Of a stretch of DNA of 64,000 nt, positions 52,624-62,900 are shown in pieces. The stretch covers positions 55,477 through 119,476 of the forward strand of contig JALHMM010000001.1 in the NCBI GenBank assembly GCA_022844045.1, in the 5' to 3' direction. The notes below the pieces were generated by a model. It worked only from the letters and a program-made list of their open reading frames with translations, searched no databases and was not told the DNA's origin. Within the stretch, counting starts at the first letter, position 1. Each line of letters opens with the position of its first letter. This DNA comes from Reyranellaceae bacterium (GTDB taxonomy: Bacteria; Pseudomonadota; Alphaproteobacteria; Reyranellales; Reyranellaceae). The position numbers and the translations under genes were made by a program.

Positions 52624-52905
52624 TCAGGTCGTCTTGCTGATTTGCGCGATCGGCCCTGGGGCCGTGATATTGCGCTGATAGGCGGCGAACGCGAAGATCT
52701 CCTCGTCCGTCAGGTAGATCAGGATGTTGGGCGTCTTTGTCCGGGTCGCGTGCTTGCGCGCCGCGACCTCGACGTCGGCGGCGTGCACGAAAGCGGGCTT
52801 CAGATGAGCGGCCTTGCGCACGGTCTGCGAAGCGATGGCGTCGCACACCGGCGTATTTCCCCCTGGAACCTTTGTCGTCAGTAGGCGGGCTTCTTGTGTG
52901 CCCAC
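52624..52905 (-). CDS. Hypothetical protein, possibly truncated
   Basis: A 93-codon frame with a GTG start that overlaps the end of the PhyH gene by 28 bases. The C-terminal half (NILIYLTDEEIFAFAAYQRNI) reads like a small helical domain of cytochrome-like secreted proteins, but no haem CxxCH is present. No signal peptide or ribosome-binding site is evident. It may be the remnant of a larger gene or a chance frame. Confidence 0.3.
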   Translation of the reverse strand: MGTQEARLLTTKVPGGNTPVCDAIASQTVRKAAHLKPAFVHAADVEVAARKHATRTKTPNILIYLTDEEIFAFAAYQRNITAPGPIAQISKTT

Positions 52906-53762
52906 ACCGGCTTGTAGCCGAACCGCCAGTCGGGCGGCATCTCCAACGGCCGCGTGTCGAAGCTCGCGAATCGCGCCGCCGTGCCGCGCACGATGTCACC
53001 CTGGTGAGGGCTGGGAATCGGGCTTGGCGTGTAGGGAAAAGAGTCGGCCGAGGAATAGACCGGAAGGAGCAGCGGCCGCGCCGCCGCCGACCTGTTGGGC
53101 ATCGAACCGTGTACGGCGCGGCAGTTGAGCAGCAGGGTCGTGCCCGGACCGCCGGTCAGGCTGCGGATCATGTCGTCCTTCAGCCAGGCGAGATCGTTGT
53201 CGCGGATTCTTACGACGAAGTTGCCCGCGTCGTCGTACATCGAGAAAGTGGGCCCCTCGTGGCTGCCGGCGGCGACGCTGAGCGGGCCCTGCTCGGGCGT
53301 GCAGCCGTCGATGTAGATGCCGATTGTCACCGGGCTGTAGTCGGTGTGTGGCCACGCCGGAATGTCCTGGTGCCAGCCGAAGCCCTGCGTGCCCTTGCCC
53401 GATTTCACGTTGAGCTTGGCGTGGTGGAACTTCACGTCGGGCCCGACAACGTCGGCCGCGAGATCGGTCATGACCGGATCGGCCATGAAATCCCAGAACG
53501 CCGGGTGCTGGTCCTGCGGGCTGCTGATGCGGTGGAGCCGCGGATCGTCCGCCGAGTGACCTTGCTCGAGCACGTAGATGGCGTCGGACTGCGAGATGCC
53601 GCGGCTGCGCTCGATCAGTTCCGACATCGCCGCGCGCAGCCGGTCGAGCCACGCCGCCGGCACGTAATCCGGCAGCACGAGATAGCCGTCGCGGAAGTAA
53701 GCGGCGCGCTGGTCGGTGGTCAGCACGCGGGTCGGATGCTTGAGTACATCTTGTGGCTTCAT
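52878..53762 (-). CDS. Phytanoyl-CoA dioxygenase (PhyH) family protein
   Basis: 294 residues from the ATG at 53762, which follows GGAGGAATCTCC. The Fe(II)/2-oxoglutarate dioxygenase fold is shown by FGWHQDIPAW (the HxD ligands) and the distal ligand histidine in NCRAVHGSMPN. Middle region IYIDGCTPEQGPLSVAAGSHEG is typical. It hydroxylates an unknown lipid, amino acid or secondary metabolite. An open frame continues 34 codons upstream without a good start. Confidence 0.88.
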   Translation of the reverse strand: MKPQDVLKHPTRVLTTDQRAAYFRDGYLVLPDYVPAAWLDRLRAAMSELIERSRGISQSDAIYVLEQGHSADDPRLHRISSPQDQHPAFWDFMADPVMTDLAADVVGPDVKFHHAKLNVKSGKGTQGFGWHQDIPAWPHTDYSPVTIGIYIDGCTPEQGPLSVAAGSHEGPTFSMYDDAGNFVVRIRDNDLAWLKDDMIRSLTGGPGTTLLLNCRAVHGSMPNRSAAARPLLLPVYSSADSFPYTPSPIPSPHQGDIVRGTAARFASFDTRPLEMPPDWRFGYKPVWAHKKPAY

Positions 53763-53846
53763 GGAGATTCCTCCTGGGCGTGGTCCTCGGTGTTCGGTCC
53801 CGCAGTGTGGTGACGCAGTCGGTCGCCATACTTGGAAGGACGGACT

Positions 53847-54015
53847 ATGGGCCAGTTTCCGCACGGCTGCGCCACCACGAAGGAGGCGGTTCGCCGAGCG
53901 CTAAGGCATCAGCCCGGCGATCGTGCAGACGTGGCGACGACGAACGGCTGACGTGGACGCCAGGACGGGACCGAAGGAGGCTCGTTCGACAACGCTAGCC
54001 AGTGATGAAGAAAGC
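53847..54015 (+). pseudogene. IS481-type transposase N-terminal remnant
   Basis: Bases 53847-53951 read MGQFPHGCATTKEAVRRALRH, closely resembling the conserved start of a group of IS481-like transposases, but then stop at 53949-53951. In another frame, bases about 53923-54015 read TWRRRTADVDAR then TGPKEARSTTLASDEES, the next section of the same protein. The helix-turn-helix segment between is missing or scrambled. No inverted repeats are visible. A decayed insertion, between the PhyH and GNAT genes; the rest of the gap 53763-54067 holds nothing else I recognise. Confidence 0.7.
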
Positions 54016-54067
54016 CCGTCACCGTCGCCTCCTGAGCGGTTGATCGTCGCGCTGGCGCGGAAGCTGT

Positions 54068-54538
54068 CTAGTCGCCCAACCGCTTCTCGAAGCACAGGCT
54101 ATTGGGATCGGTCGGGTCGTAGTCGCCGTAGTGCGGGATCGGCTGGTAGCCATGCGTGCGGTAGAGTCCCAGCGCCTCGGGCTGCAGTGGGCCGGTCTCC
54201 AGCCGCATCACCTTGAAGCCGCGCGATATCGCGTGCGCCTCCAGGCGTTCGAGGATGCGCCGGCTGACCTTCATGCCGCGCGCCGTCTGGCTGACATACA
54301 TGCGCTTGATCTCGGCATAGTCGCCGCACTCCAGGAGCGCACCGAAGCCCAGTAACTGGCCGTCCCGGTTGCGCGCCGCGAAGAAGGTGACGTTGGGCGC
54401 CATCAACTCGGCGAGGTCGAGGGTGTGGATGCTCTCGGCCGGGTAGGTGGCGTGATACCAGTCGTCAAACGCCTTCAGCTCGGCGTGCACGTCGGGCTGG
54501 TCGGGCGTTTCGCGGACAATTCGGATTGCGAGGGCCAT
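54068..54538 (-). CDS. GNAT-family N-acetyltransferase
   Basis: 156 residues. The acetyl-CoA binding region is EIKRMYVSQTARGMKVSRRILERLE (the R/Q-x-x-G-x-K/G motif), followed by the C-terminal ALGLYRTHGYQPIPHYGDY. A small-molecule or protein acetyltransferase; substrate unknown. The ATG overlaps the MetC stop by one base (TGATG), so the two are coupled and may belong to one metabolic unit. Confidence 0.85.
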   Translation of the reverse strand: MALAIRIVRETPDQPDVHAELKAFDDWYHATYPAESIHTLDLAELMAPNVTFFAARNRDGQLLGFGALLECGDYAEIKRMYVSQTARGMKVSRRILERLEAHAISRGFKVMRLETGPLQPEALGLYRTHGYQPIPHYGDYDPTDPNSLCFEKRLGD

Positions 54539-55734
54539 CAGGTGTTGGCCTTCAATCGATCGAGGCCGTCGGCCAAATCTTGGCGCAGGTCCTCGACGTC
54601 CTCCAGCCCGATATGGACGCGGTAGATGCGCGTGCGCTCGTTCCACGGCACGGCGGTGCGGAACTGGCCGGGATGGGCGGGGATCATCAGGCTCTCGTAG
54701 CCGCCCCAGCTGTAGCCCATGCCGAAGATGCCGAGCCCGTCGAGCATGCGCGCCTCGGCCTCGTCGCTCCACTCGCCCTTGAGCGTGAAGGCGAACAGGC
54801 CGGAGGAGCCCGTGAAGTCGCGCTTGAAATGGGCGTGGCCCGGACAGTCGGGGAGGGCGGGGTGCAGCACCTTGTCGACCTCGGGCCGCGTCTTGAGCCA
54901 GCGTGCGATGTCCAGGCCGCTCTTCTCGTGCTGGCGCAGGCGCACGCCCATCGAGCGCAAGCCGCGCAGGCCGAGATAGACGTCATCGGGCGCCGCGTGG
55001 AAGCCCAGCGTCATGCAGGTGTTCTTCACCGTCTCGAAGGTCGCGCGGTCGCGGCAGTTGATCAGGCCGAGCATGGCGTCGGAGTGGCCGACGACGTACT
55101 TGGTGGCGGCGTGCACGACGACGTCGACGCCCTTGTCGAAGGGCCGGAAGAACAGCGGCGTCGCCCAGGTGTTGTCCATCACCACCGTGGCGCCCGACTT
55201 GTGCGCGACGGCGGCGATCGCCGGGATGTCCTGCACCTCGAAGGTCTGCGATCCCGGCGACTCGACGAACACCACCTTGGTGTTGGGCCGCATCAGGCCG
55301 GCGATGCCAGCGCCGATCAGTGGATCGTAGTAGGTGGTCTCAACGCCGAAGCGCTGCAGGAAGGTGTTGGCGTATTTGCGCGTCGGCCCATAGGCGCTGT
55401 CGGTGACCAGCATGTGGTCGCCCGCCTTCAGGAATCCGGTGACGCCGCCGGTGACCGCCGCCAGGCCGGACTGCACGGCGACGCAGCGATGCGCGCCCTC
55501 GAGCTCGGCGAAAGCCTCCTCCAGCGCGAACTGGGTCGGCGTGCCGTTGCGGCCGTAGCTGACGCCTTCGAAGGGCACCCGGTGATTGAGCTTCTCGACC
55601 GTGGGAAAGAGGATGGTCGAGGCGTGGTAGACCGGCGGATTGACGATGCCGAAGTTGTTATCAGGATCGCGCCCCGCGACGGTGAGGATCGTATCCGGCT
55701 TGGTGAACTTGCCCTTCTTGCTCATGACTCCCAC
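54538..55734 (-). CDS. metC: Cystathionine beta-lyase
   Basis: 398 residues of the Cys/Met-metabolism PLP family. YGRNGTPTQFALEEAFAELEG, VQSGLAAVTGGVTGFLKAGD and the PLP lysine K212 in HAATKYVVGHSD are present. The typical residue before the lysine, usually Ser-x-Thr-Lys, is here Ala-Ala-Thr-Lys. It cleaves cystathionine to homocysteine, pyruvate and ammonia. Starts at 55734 or the ATG at 55725 (MSKKGKF). Upstream, the TauD-like gene diverges after about 30 bp. Confidence 0.9.
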   Translation of the reverse strand: MGVMSKKGKFTKPDTILTVAGRDPDNNFGIVNPPVYHASTILFPTVEKLNHRVPFEGVSYGRNGTPTQFALEEAFAELEGAHRCVAVQSGLAAVTGGVTGFLKAGDHMLVTDSAYGPTRKYANTFLQRFGVETTYYDPLIGAGIAGLMRPNTKVVFVESPGSQTFEVQDIPAIAAVAHKSGATVVMDNTWATPLFFRPFDKGVDVVVHAATKYVVGHSDAMLGLINCRDRATFETVKNTCMTLGFHAAPDDVYLGLRGLRSMGVRLRQHEKSGLDIARWLKTRPEVDKVLHPALPDCPGHAHFKRDFTGSSGLFAFTLKGEWSDEAEARMLDGLGIFGMGYSWGGYESLMIPAHPGQFRTAVPWNERTRIYRVHIGLEDVEDLRQDLADGLDRLKANT

Positions 55735-55764
55735 GGCTTTCCGTTATCCATCGGCGACTATCGC

Positions 55765-56780
55765 ATGGCGGCCAATCGAGGAGCCATGTTGTCCGCGCCG
55801 ATCTTGTATCCCAACATGGTAGCCATGATTGACCGCGACATCACCGGCCCGATCGCCTGGCGCGGCGCCGAGCTGGGCGCCGACCCGGGCCGCATCCGCA
55901 TCGAGGCCGATGCCCTGGCCGAGATCGACGCGCTGGCCGCCGAGCTCGAGGCCAATCCGCTGCCGCTGGCGGCGCTGCGTCCCGGCGATTTCGACCTGCC
56001 GCGCCTGTCCGCGCTGATGGCCCGTGTGTCGCACGAGCTGGAGGAGGGGCACGGCTTCGTCATCCTCGACCGCCTGCCCATCGAGCGCCTGGCGCTCGAC
56101 ACGGCCCGCGCGATCTACTGGCTGCTGGGCTCTATGATCGCCCGACCCGTCGCCCAGAAATGGGACGGCACCATGATCTACGACGTGCACGACACCGGCC
56201 GGCCGCCGGGCAACGGCGTGCGCCCCGACCAGACCAACGCCGAGCAGAACTTCCACACCGACAACAGCTACAACAACCGCTCGCCGGCCTATGTCGGGCT
56301 GCTGTGCGTGCGCACCGCCAGATCAGGCGGCGTCAGCCACATCGTGAGCTTCGCCGCCGCGCATAACGCGCTGCGCCGGCGTCACGGCAATCTGCTGCCG
56401 CGCCTCTACCAGCCGTTCCATTTCGACCGCCAGCGCGAGCACGCGCCCGGCGACGTCAAGACGAGCTGGCACGCGATGTTCGAGGATCACGACGGCCGGC
56501 TGCGCGCGCGCCTGTCGCGCTTCCAGGTGGTCAATGGCTACAGGCTCGCCGGCGCCGAACTCGATGCCGATGGCGCCGCCGCCATGGCCGCGCTGGAAGA
56601 GGTGATGAACGCGCCAGGTATGGGCGTGGATTTCCACTTCAAGCCCGGCGAGATGCAGTTCCTCGACAACCGCCGCATCGGCCACCGCCGCACCGGTTTC
56701 GAGGACTGGCCCGAGGCCGAGCGCAAGCGCCTGTTGGTGCGGCTGTGGCTCCGGAACGAGGGGCGGCCGTTCTACAACGG

Positions 56781-56784
<4 letters not shown>
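55765..56784 (+). CDS. TauD/TfdA-family dioxygenase
   Basis: About 339 residues; ATGs at 55765, 55786, 55816 and 55825 are all in frame and the start is uncertain. The Fe(II)/2-oxoglutarate site is seen as NFHTDNSY (HTD) and a distal histidine in [22 protein letters not shown] and RPDQTNAEQ precede the metal site. It hydroxylates an unknown substrate. The 3' end overlaps the convergent ugpC-type gene by 4 bp. Confidence 0.85.
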
Positions 56785-57887
<1,103 letters not shown>

Positions 57888-57891
57888 ACGC

Positions 57892-58818
57892 TCACTTGTC
57901 GGTGGAGACCAGGCCGCGCACGAACCAGCGCTGCATGAAGACCACCACCATGAGCGGCGGCAGCATGACGATCAGGGTGCCGGCCATGGCGATGTGCCAG
58001 CGCGGCGGCTCGCCGAAGAGCGGGCCGGGCACGATGCGCTGCAGCTGCATCACCGCGGTGCCGTAATTGGCGTGGTCGGTGATGATCAGCAGCGGCCAGA
58101 GGTATTGGTTCCAGGCGTAGACGAACATGATGGTGCCGAGCGCCGCCATGTTGGTCTTCGACAGCGGCATCAGCACGTCGATGAAGAAGCGCAGGGCGCC
58201 GGCGCCGTCCATCTTGGCGGCTTCGGCCAGCTCGTCCGGCACGGTCATGAAGAACTGGCGGTACAGGAAGGTGCCGGTGGCCGTGGCGATCAGCGGCAAG
58301 ATCAGGCCGGTATAGGAGTTCAGCATGCTCCATTCCGGCAAGGTGATCCGCAGTCCGGTGACGAGATCGAGCAGGGCGTTGATGCCGACGATGTCGAGGA
58401 TGGCCTGCGCCGGTCGCAGCGCATTGGCCGCCACGGCATAGGTCGGCACGATCCGCACCTCGAGCGGCAGCATCAGGGTGACGAAGATCAGCCAGAACAG
58501 CAGCGTGCGCAGGCGGTAGCGGAAATAGACGATGGAGAAGGCCGACAGGGCTGCGATGACGATCTTGCCCGTCGTCACGCCTATGGCCATGAGGAAGCTG
58601 TTGAGCATCTTCGGGCCGAAGTCTGATTGCTTCCAGGCGGCGGCGAAGTTGACCAGCATCTGGTCGCCCGGCCACAGCGACATCGGCACCGTGTTGACGG
58701 CGCGGAAGTCGTGCGTCGAGGCGACCAGCACGATGTAGAGCGGCAGCAGCAGCAGGATCACGCCGGAGGCCATCACGAGATGGGTGATGGCGTTGAACCA
58801 GGGGGTGCGTTCGACCAC
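57892..58818 (-). CDS. ugpE: ABC transporter permease UgpE type
   Basis: 308 residues and six membrane segments. EAA loop: [28 protein letters not shown], typical of MalG/UgpE permeases. It is 4 bp downstream of the ugpC start on the plus scale, i.e. immediately before it in the operon, and follows ugpA by about 10 bp. Cytoplasmic-membrane part of the importer. Confidence 0.88.
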   Translation of the reverse strand: MVERTPWFNAITHLVMASGVILLLLPLYIVLVASTHDFRAVNTVPMSLWPGDQMLVNFAAAWKQSDFGPKMLNSFLMAIGVTTGKIVIAALSAFSIVYFRYRLRTLLFWLIFVTLMLPLEVRIVPTYAVAANALRPAQAILDIVGINALLDLVTGLRITLPEWSMLNSYTGLILPLIATATGTFLYRQFFMTVPDELAEAAKMDGAGALRFFIDVLMPLSKTNMAALGTIMFVYAWNQYLWPLLIITDHANYGTAVMQLQRIVPGPLFGEPPRWHIAMAGTLIVMLPPLMVVVFMQRWFVRGLVSTDK

Positions 58819-58828
58819 GGTGCGTGCC

Positions 58829-59716
58829 TCAGGCGTAATGCACGCGCCGCTCGACGTAGCGGAACTGCACGAAAGTCAGCAGCATCACCAGGCCCATCAG
58901 CACGATCGATTGCGCGGCAGCGAGCGAGTAGTCCTTCCCTTTGAAGCCGTCGGAATAGATCTTGTAGACCATCAGCTCGGTGGCGCGCGCCGGCCCGCCG
59001 CCCGTCGTGATGTCGATGATGCCGAAGGAATGCACGAAGGAATCGGTGATGTTGATCACGATCAGGAAGAACAGGGTCGGTGCCAGCAGCGGCAGCTGCA
59101 GGTCACGCATGCGGCGCAAGGCGCTGGCGCCATCCATCGCCGCCGCCTCGGTGAGCGTGCGCGGGATCGACTGCAGGCCGGCGAGGAAGAAGATGAAGTT
59201 GTAGGCGACCATGCTCCAGGCATTGGCCAGCACGATCAGGATCATGGCGTCGAGGCCGTCGCGCGCCGGGTTCCACAGGCCGGGGAACCATTGATTCACC
59301 GCCGACAGGAAGCCGGCGTCGGGCGCGAAGATGAAGCGGAAGGCCAGGCCCACGGCGGGCGCGGCCACGGCGTAGGGCCAGAAGTACATGAAACGATAGG
59401 CGCGGTAGCCGGGCAGCTGGCGGTCGACGAACATCGCCAGGATCAGCGCGATCGCCATCGCCGTCGCCGTGCTGGCGAGCGCGAAGAGCACCGAGATGCG
59501 CACCGAGCTCCAGTACAGCTTGTCGCCGAGCACGGTCTCGAAGTTCTGCCAGCCGACCCACTGGTTGCCGCCGCCGAAGGGCGGCTCGAGCGTGAAGGCC
59601 CAATACAGCGCCTCGCCGGCGGGCCAGTAGAAGAAGGTGAAGACCAGCAGCAGCTGGGGGGCGATCAGCAGCCCCGCCAGCCACAGGTTGTCGAAGGTGA
59701 CGCGTTTGCCGGTCAT
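58829..59716 (-). CDS. ugpA: ABC transporter permease UgpA type
   Basis: 295 residues and about six membrane segments. EAA loop: LTEAAAMDGASALRRMRDLQLPLLAPT, typical of MalF/UgpA permeases. It lies directly upstream of the UgpE gene. Repeat A3 fills the 245 bp between it and the binding-protein gene. The start ATG at 59716 has GAC-rich context (GGAATGAC) rather than a strong ribosome-binding site. Confidence 0.88.
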   Translation of the reverse strand: MTGKRVTFDNLWLAGLLIAPQLLLVFTFFYWPAGEALYWAFTLEPPFGGGNQWVGWQNFETVLGDKLYWSSVRISVLFALASTATAMAIALILAMFVDRQLPGYRAYRFMYFWPYAVAAPAVGLAFRFIFAPDAGFLSAVNQWFPGLWNPARDGLDAMILIVLANAWSMVAYNFIFFLAGLQSIPRTLTEAAAMDGASALRRMRDLQLPLLAPTLFFLIVINITDSFVHSFGIIDITTGGGPARATELMVYKIYSDGFKGKDYSLAAAQSIVLMGLVMLLTFVQFRYVERRVHYA

Positions 59717-59775
59717 GTCATTCCCGATCCTTCTCCCCGCCTTCGCGGCAGGGCGATCGCATATGGAATTGCATC

Positions 59776-59903
59776 TACCTTCCCCCGGAGGGGGAAGGTG
59801 GCGCGCGAAGCGCGACGGATGGGGGATGTTTCAACCAACTCGGTGTCCGTCTTCGACATCCCCCATCCGCCCTTCGGGCACCTTCCCCCTCCGGGGGAAG
59901 GTA
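59776..59903. repeat. Nested palindromic repeat, family A copy 3, between ugpB and ugpA
   Basis: About 128 bp, nearly the same as A4 and like A1/A2, with GCGCGAAGCGCGACGGATGGGGG on one inner arm. It is enclosed by a further inverted pair, ATCGCATATGG (59756-59766) and CCATATGCGAT (about 59921-59931), and by half-elements of family B at the edges (CCTTCTCCCCGCCTTCGCGG near 59731, CGGGGAGAAGGAA near 59946). It looks like a family A element inserted into, or grown inside, a family B element. Confidence 0.9.
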
Positions 59904-59961
59904 AGACCGAGCCAAACTGGCCATATGCGATAGCCCAGGCTGTCGCGGGGAGAAGGAAAAA

Positions 59962-61287
59962 CTACGGCAGCTGCTTGCCGCGGAAGGTCTGCTCGAAGCG
60001 GCGCAGGATCTGGTTGGAGCGGCTGACGGCGTCGTCGAGGCCGGCCTGCACGCTCTTGTTGCCGTTCATGATCGCCTCGAGCTCGGAACGCATCTCGGCG
60101 CGGATCGAGGTGAAGTTGCCCAGGCGGATGCCGCGGGTGTAGGCGGTCGGCGGCGTGAAGGTCAGCGACTTCATCGCCAGTTCGCGGCCCTTGAACGGCG
60201 CCTTGGTGTAGAAGCCTTCATCGACCATCTCGCGGAAGGCCGGCGCGGTGATCGGAATGTAGCCGGTCACCGAGGGCATCCACTTCACCTCGGCGGGTGT
60301 CAGGACGAAGTCGAGGAACGCCGCGGCCGCCTCGTACTCGGCCTTGGACTTGCCTTGCAGCACCCACAGCGAGGCGCCGCCGACCAGCGAGTTGTGCCGC
60401 GTCGCGCCGTCGTAGATCGGGATCATCGCCACGTCCCAGTCGATGCCCGGCTTGACGGTCGAGCCGACGACGCCGTGGTTGGCGATCGAGCTCAGCATCG
60501 AGGCGCAGGTGCCGTCGGAGAAAGCCTGCAGGATGGTGCGGCCTGTCTGCGCCGTGTTGATCTTCGCCAGGCCCTCGTCGAGCCAGCGCTTGAGGTTGCC
60601 GATATGCTTGGGCATCAGGCCCTTGTTGACCTGCAGCTCGGCGCCCAGCCCCTCATAGCCGTTGCCCATGCTGGCGATCGGCGAATTGTGGATCGCCGAC
60701 ATCTGCTCGACGCTCTGCCAGGTGTCGAAGTCGAAGGTGTAGGGGCAGGCGTGACCGGCGGCCTTCATGGCGCGCATGTCCTTCTCGAACTGCTCCCAGG
60801 TCGCCGGCGGCTCGGTCCGACCGATCTTCGCCCACTCGGCCTTGTTCCAGTACATGACCGCGGTCGAGGAGTTGTAGGGGAAGGACCACATCTCGCCCTT
60901 CGACGTCGCGTAGTAGGAGGCGATGCCGGGGAAGTAGTCGTCCCACTTGATCTTCATCTTGAAATCGCGGGCGAAATCCACGGCGTTGTAGGTGGCGCCC
61001 GAGAGCATGAAGTTCACGGTGCCGGCGTCGTAGATCTGCACGATCGTCGGGTGCTGCTTGGCGCGGAAGGCGGCGATGGTGTTCTGCTCGGCGCGGTCGT
61101 AGCCGCCCTGGCCGACGCAGACCGCCTCGTAATTGCTCTGGCTGGCGTTGAAGCGCTTGCAGTGCTCGGCCATGACCTCGCCGAGCTGGCCGGTCAGCCC
61201 GTACCAGTACTCGAATTTCTGCCGCTCCTGCGCGGCGGCGGACGTCGCGATGCCGAGCGCGGCAATGATGGAAAGGAACCGGATCAT
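59962..61287 (-). CDS. ugpB: Periplasmic glycerol-3-phosphate-binding protein
   Basis: 441 residues. Signal peptide 1-20 (MIRFLSIIAALGIATSAAAQ). The mature protein is an extracellular solute-binding protein family 1 member: KFEYWYGLTGQLGEVMAEH opens it, and SFPYNSSTAVMYWNKAEW, GGASLWVLQGKSKAEYEAAAAF, and PAVREMVDEGFYTKAPF-type segments follow. These fit UgpB. First gene of the ugp operon. Binds sn-glycerol-3-phosphate (or glycerophosphodiesters) and passes it to UgpAE. Confidence 0.9.
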   Translation of the reverse strand: MIRFLSIIAALGIATSAAAQERQKFEYWYGLTGQLGEVMAEHCKRFNASQSNYEAVCVGQGGYDRAEQNTIAAFRAKQHPTIVQIYDAGTVNFMLSGATYNAVDFARDFKMKIKWDDYFPGIASYYATSKGEMWSFPYNSSTAVMYWNKAEWAKIGRTEPPATWEQFEKDMRAMKAAGHACPYTFDFDTWQSVEQMSAIHNSPIASMGNGYEGLGAELQVNKGLMPKHIGNLKRWLDEGLAKINTAQTGRTILQAFSDGTCASMLSSIANHGVVGSTVKPGIDWDVAMIPIYDGATRHNSLVGGASLWVLQGKSKAEYEAAAAFLDFVLTPAEVKWMPSVTGYIPITAPAFREMVDEGFYTKAPFKGRELAMKSLTFTPPTAYTRGIRLGNFTSIRAEMRSELEAIMNGNKSVQAGLDDAVSRSNQILRRFEQTFRGKQLP

Positions 61288-61386
61288 CGTGAAACCTCCA
61301 CGAGCGTCGCGGCGCGACGCGGCATGGTGCAGCGCGATAAACCGTCTATGTGACGATTGCGTCTCGGTTTTGAGACAGCGACGTGA

Positions 61387-61980
61387 TCAGCGCACGCGCG
61401 GCTGTGCATCGGGCGGATACTCATCGGGCCACAGCACGCGCGGATCGTCGTACAGCGTGTCCATGCGCTTGTAGATCGTGAAGCCCGAGCGGACGTAGCG
61501 GTCGAGCGCCTTGGGATGATCGAGCAGGTTGGTGTAGACCCAGTAGCGTTTCGGCCCGCGCGCCCAGACCATGTCGGCGAGGCGGTCGAGCATCCACGGG
61601 CCGTAGCCCTTGCCGATACTCACCGGCAGCAGGCCGAAATACGCCAGCTCGACATCGGGCCATTGCCGCCAATCGAGCTCGGCATAGCCGGCGACGGTGT
61701 CGCCCTCGTAGAGCACGTGCATCTCGACCTTGGGATCGGCGAGATAGGCGAGGACCTCTTCGTCCGGCTTCAGCTTGCGCTCGTACCACAGCCAGGTGCG
61801 GCCGACCGCGTCGTAGAGATAGCGGTTGAGCGCGAGATCAGGCGGTTGAACGAGGCGCAACGAGGCGTTTGGCGCCGGCCGCTCGGCGACCGGCGGCCGC
61901 GCGGGTGGCGCCAGCATCTCGAGGAAGGTCAGCGTCGTCGGCAGCTTGCCGTCGGCGCGCGGCGGCGGATGGTGACCCAT
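61387..61980 (-). CDS. GNAT-family N-acetyltransferase
   Basis: 197 residues from the ATG at 61980. LNRYLYDAVGRTWLWYERKL, DTVAGYAELDWRQW, VELAYFGLLPVSIGKGYGPWMLDRLADM (acetyl-CoA loop, G-x-G-Y-G) and YTNLLDHPKALDRYVRSGF are present. This type resembles a small group of acetyltransferases with unknown targets. It follows the sseA gene by two bases and so is co-transcribed with it. Confidence 0.85.
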   Translation of the reverse strand: MGHHPPPRADGKLPTTLTFLEMLAPPARPPVAERPAPNASLRLVQPPDLALNRYLYDAVGRTWLWYERKLKPDEEVLAYLADPKVEMHVLYEGDTVAGYAELDWRQWPDVELAYFGLLPVSIGKGYGPWMLDRLADMVWARGPKRYWVYTNLLDHPKALDRYVRSGFTIYKRMDTLYDDPRVLWPDEYPPDAQPRVR

Positions 61981-61982
61981 GT

Positions 61983-62840
61983 CTAGGGGCCGGTGACGAT
62001 CGGCGTATCCGGACGCGCGCCCCATTCGGCCCACGAGCCGTCGTAGATCGCCGCTTCCCTGGCGCCGGTGAGATAGAGCGCCAGGGCGACGACACAGGCG
62101 CTGACGCCCGAGCCGCAGCTCGCCGTCACCTTCTTCGCCGGATCGATCCCGGCGGCGGCGAGCTTCGCCCTGAGCTCGGCATCCGGCAGCATGGTGCCGG
62201 TCCTGGGATCGATCAGCTCGGTGTAGGGCATGTTGAGCGCGCCCGGCATGTGGCCCAGCCGCAGGTTGGGGCGCGGCTCGGGCGCTTCGCCGCGGAAGCG
62301 TGGCGCCGCGCGGGCATCGACGATCTGCTCGGCCTTGCTGTCGATCAGCCGCGTCACCTGGCCGACGTCGCGGATCAGCGTGGTGTCGAGCCGGGCGGTG
62401 AAATGCCGCTCACGGGGCTGCGGCGGCTCGTCGGTCACCGGCCTTCCCTCGGCGATCCACTTGGGCAGCCCGCCATCGAGCACGGCGACGTCCCTATGGC
62501 CGAAGGCGCGGAACATCCACCACACGCGGGTCGCGCCCATCATCGGGCTGCCGTCATAGACGACGATGCGGTTGCCGTCGCCCAGTCCGAGCTTGCGCAC
62601 GCGCGAACTGAACTTCTCCGGCGCGGGCATCATGTGCGGCAGCGGATTGTCGACGTCGGAAATCTCCTCGATGTCGAAGAACACCGCGCCGGGGATGTGG
62701 CGCGCGGCATATTCCGCCTTGGCGTCACGCTTCTGCGCCGGCAGGTAGAACGAGCCGTCGACCACCCGCACATCGGGCGCGTCGAGATGGGCGGCCAGCC
62801 ACTCGGTGCTGACGAGAGCGTCGGGGCGCGCGTAGGACAT
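61983..62840 (-). CDS. sseA: 3-Mercaptopyruvate sulfurtransferase
   Basis: 285 residues with two rhodanese domains. The first has VRVVDGSFYLPAQKRDAKAEY and AVFFDIEEISD. The second carries the active loop with C242 in TASCGSGVSACV. CGSGV(S/T)A marks 3-mercaptopyruvate sulfurtransferases, as opposed to thiosulfate sulfurtransferases. It transfers sulfur from mercaptopyruvate to a thiol or cyanide. Preceded by alaX with a hairpin in the 60-bp gap and followed by the GNAT gene. Confidence 0.92.
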   Translation of the reverse strand: MSYARPDALVSTEWLAAHLDAPDVRVVDGSFYLPAQKRDAKAEYAARHIPGAVFFDIEEISDVDNPLPHMMPAPEKFSSRVRKLGLGDGNRIVVYDGSPMMGATRVWWMFRAFGHRDVAVLDGGLPKWIAEGRPVTDEPPQPRERHFTARLDTTLIRDVGQVTRLIDSKAEQIVDARAAPRFRGEAPEPRPNLRLGHMPGALNMPYTELIDPRTGTMLPDAELRAKLAAAGIDPAKKVTASCGSGVSACVVALALYLTGAREAAIYDGSWAEWGARPDTPIVTGP

Positions 62841-62865
62841 GAACGGGTTCCTCTGAGTCTCAATC

Positions 62866-62893
62866 TCCCTCTCCCCGCTCGCGGGGAGAGGGA
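62866..62893. terminator. Strong hairpin between alaX and sseA
   Basis: TCCCTCTCCCCG-CTCG-CGGGGAGAGGGA, a perfect 12-bp stem with a four-base loop, at 62866-62893. There is no T-run. On the minus strand it lies eight bases after the alaX stop, and so could stabilise alaX mRNA or attenuate the read-through to sseA. The sequence resembles a half arm of the palindromic repeat families. Confidence 0.6.
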
Positions 62894-62900
62894 ATTCGAA

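Noticed and set aside
55735..55764. SAM riboswitch ahead of metC
   Set aside because: Only about 30 bp separate metC from the divergent TauD-like gene, too little for a SAM-I or SAM-II element, and no conserved blocks are seen.
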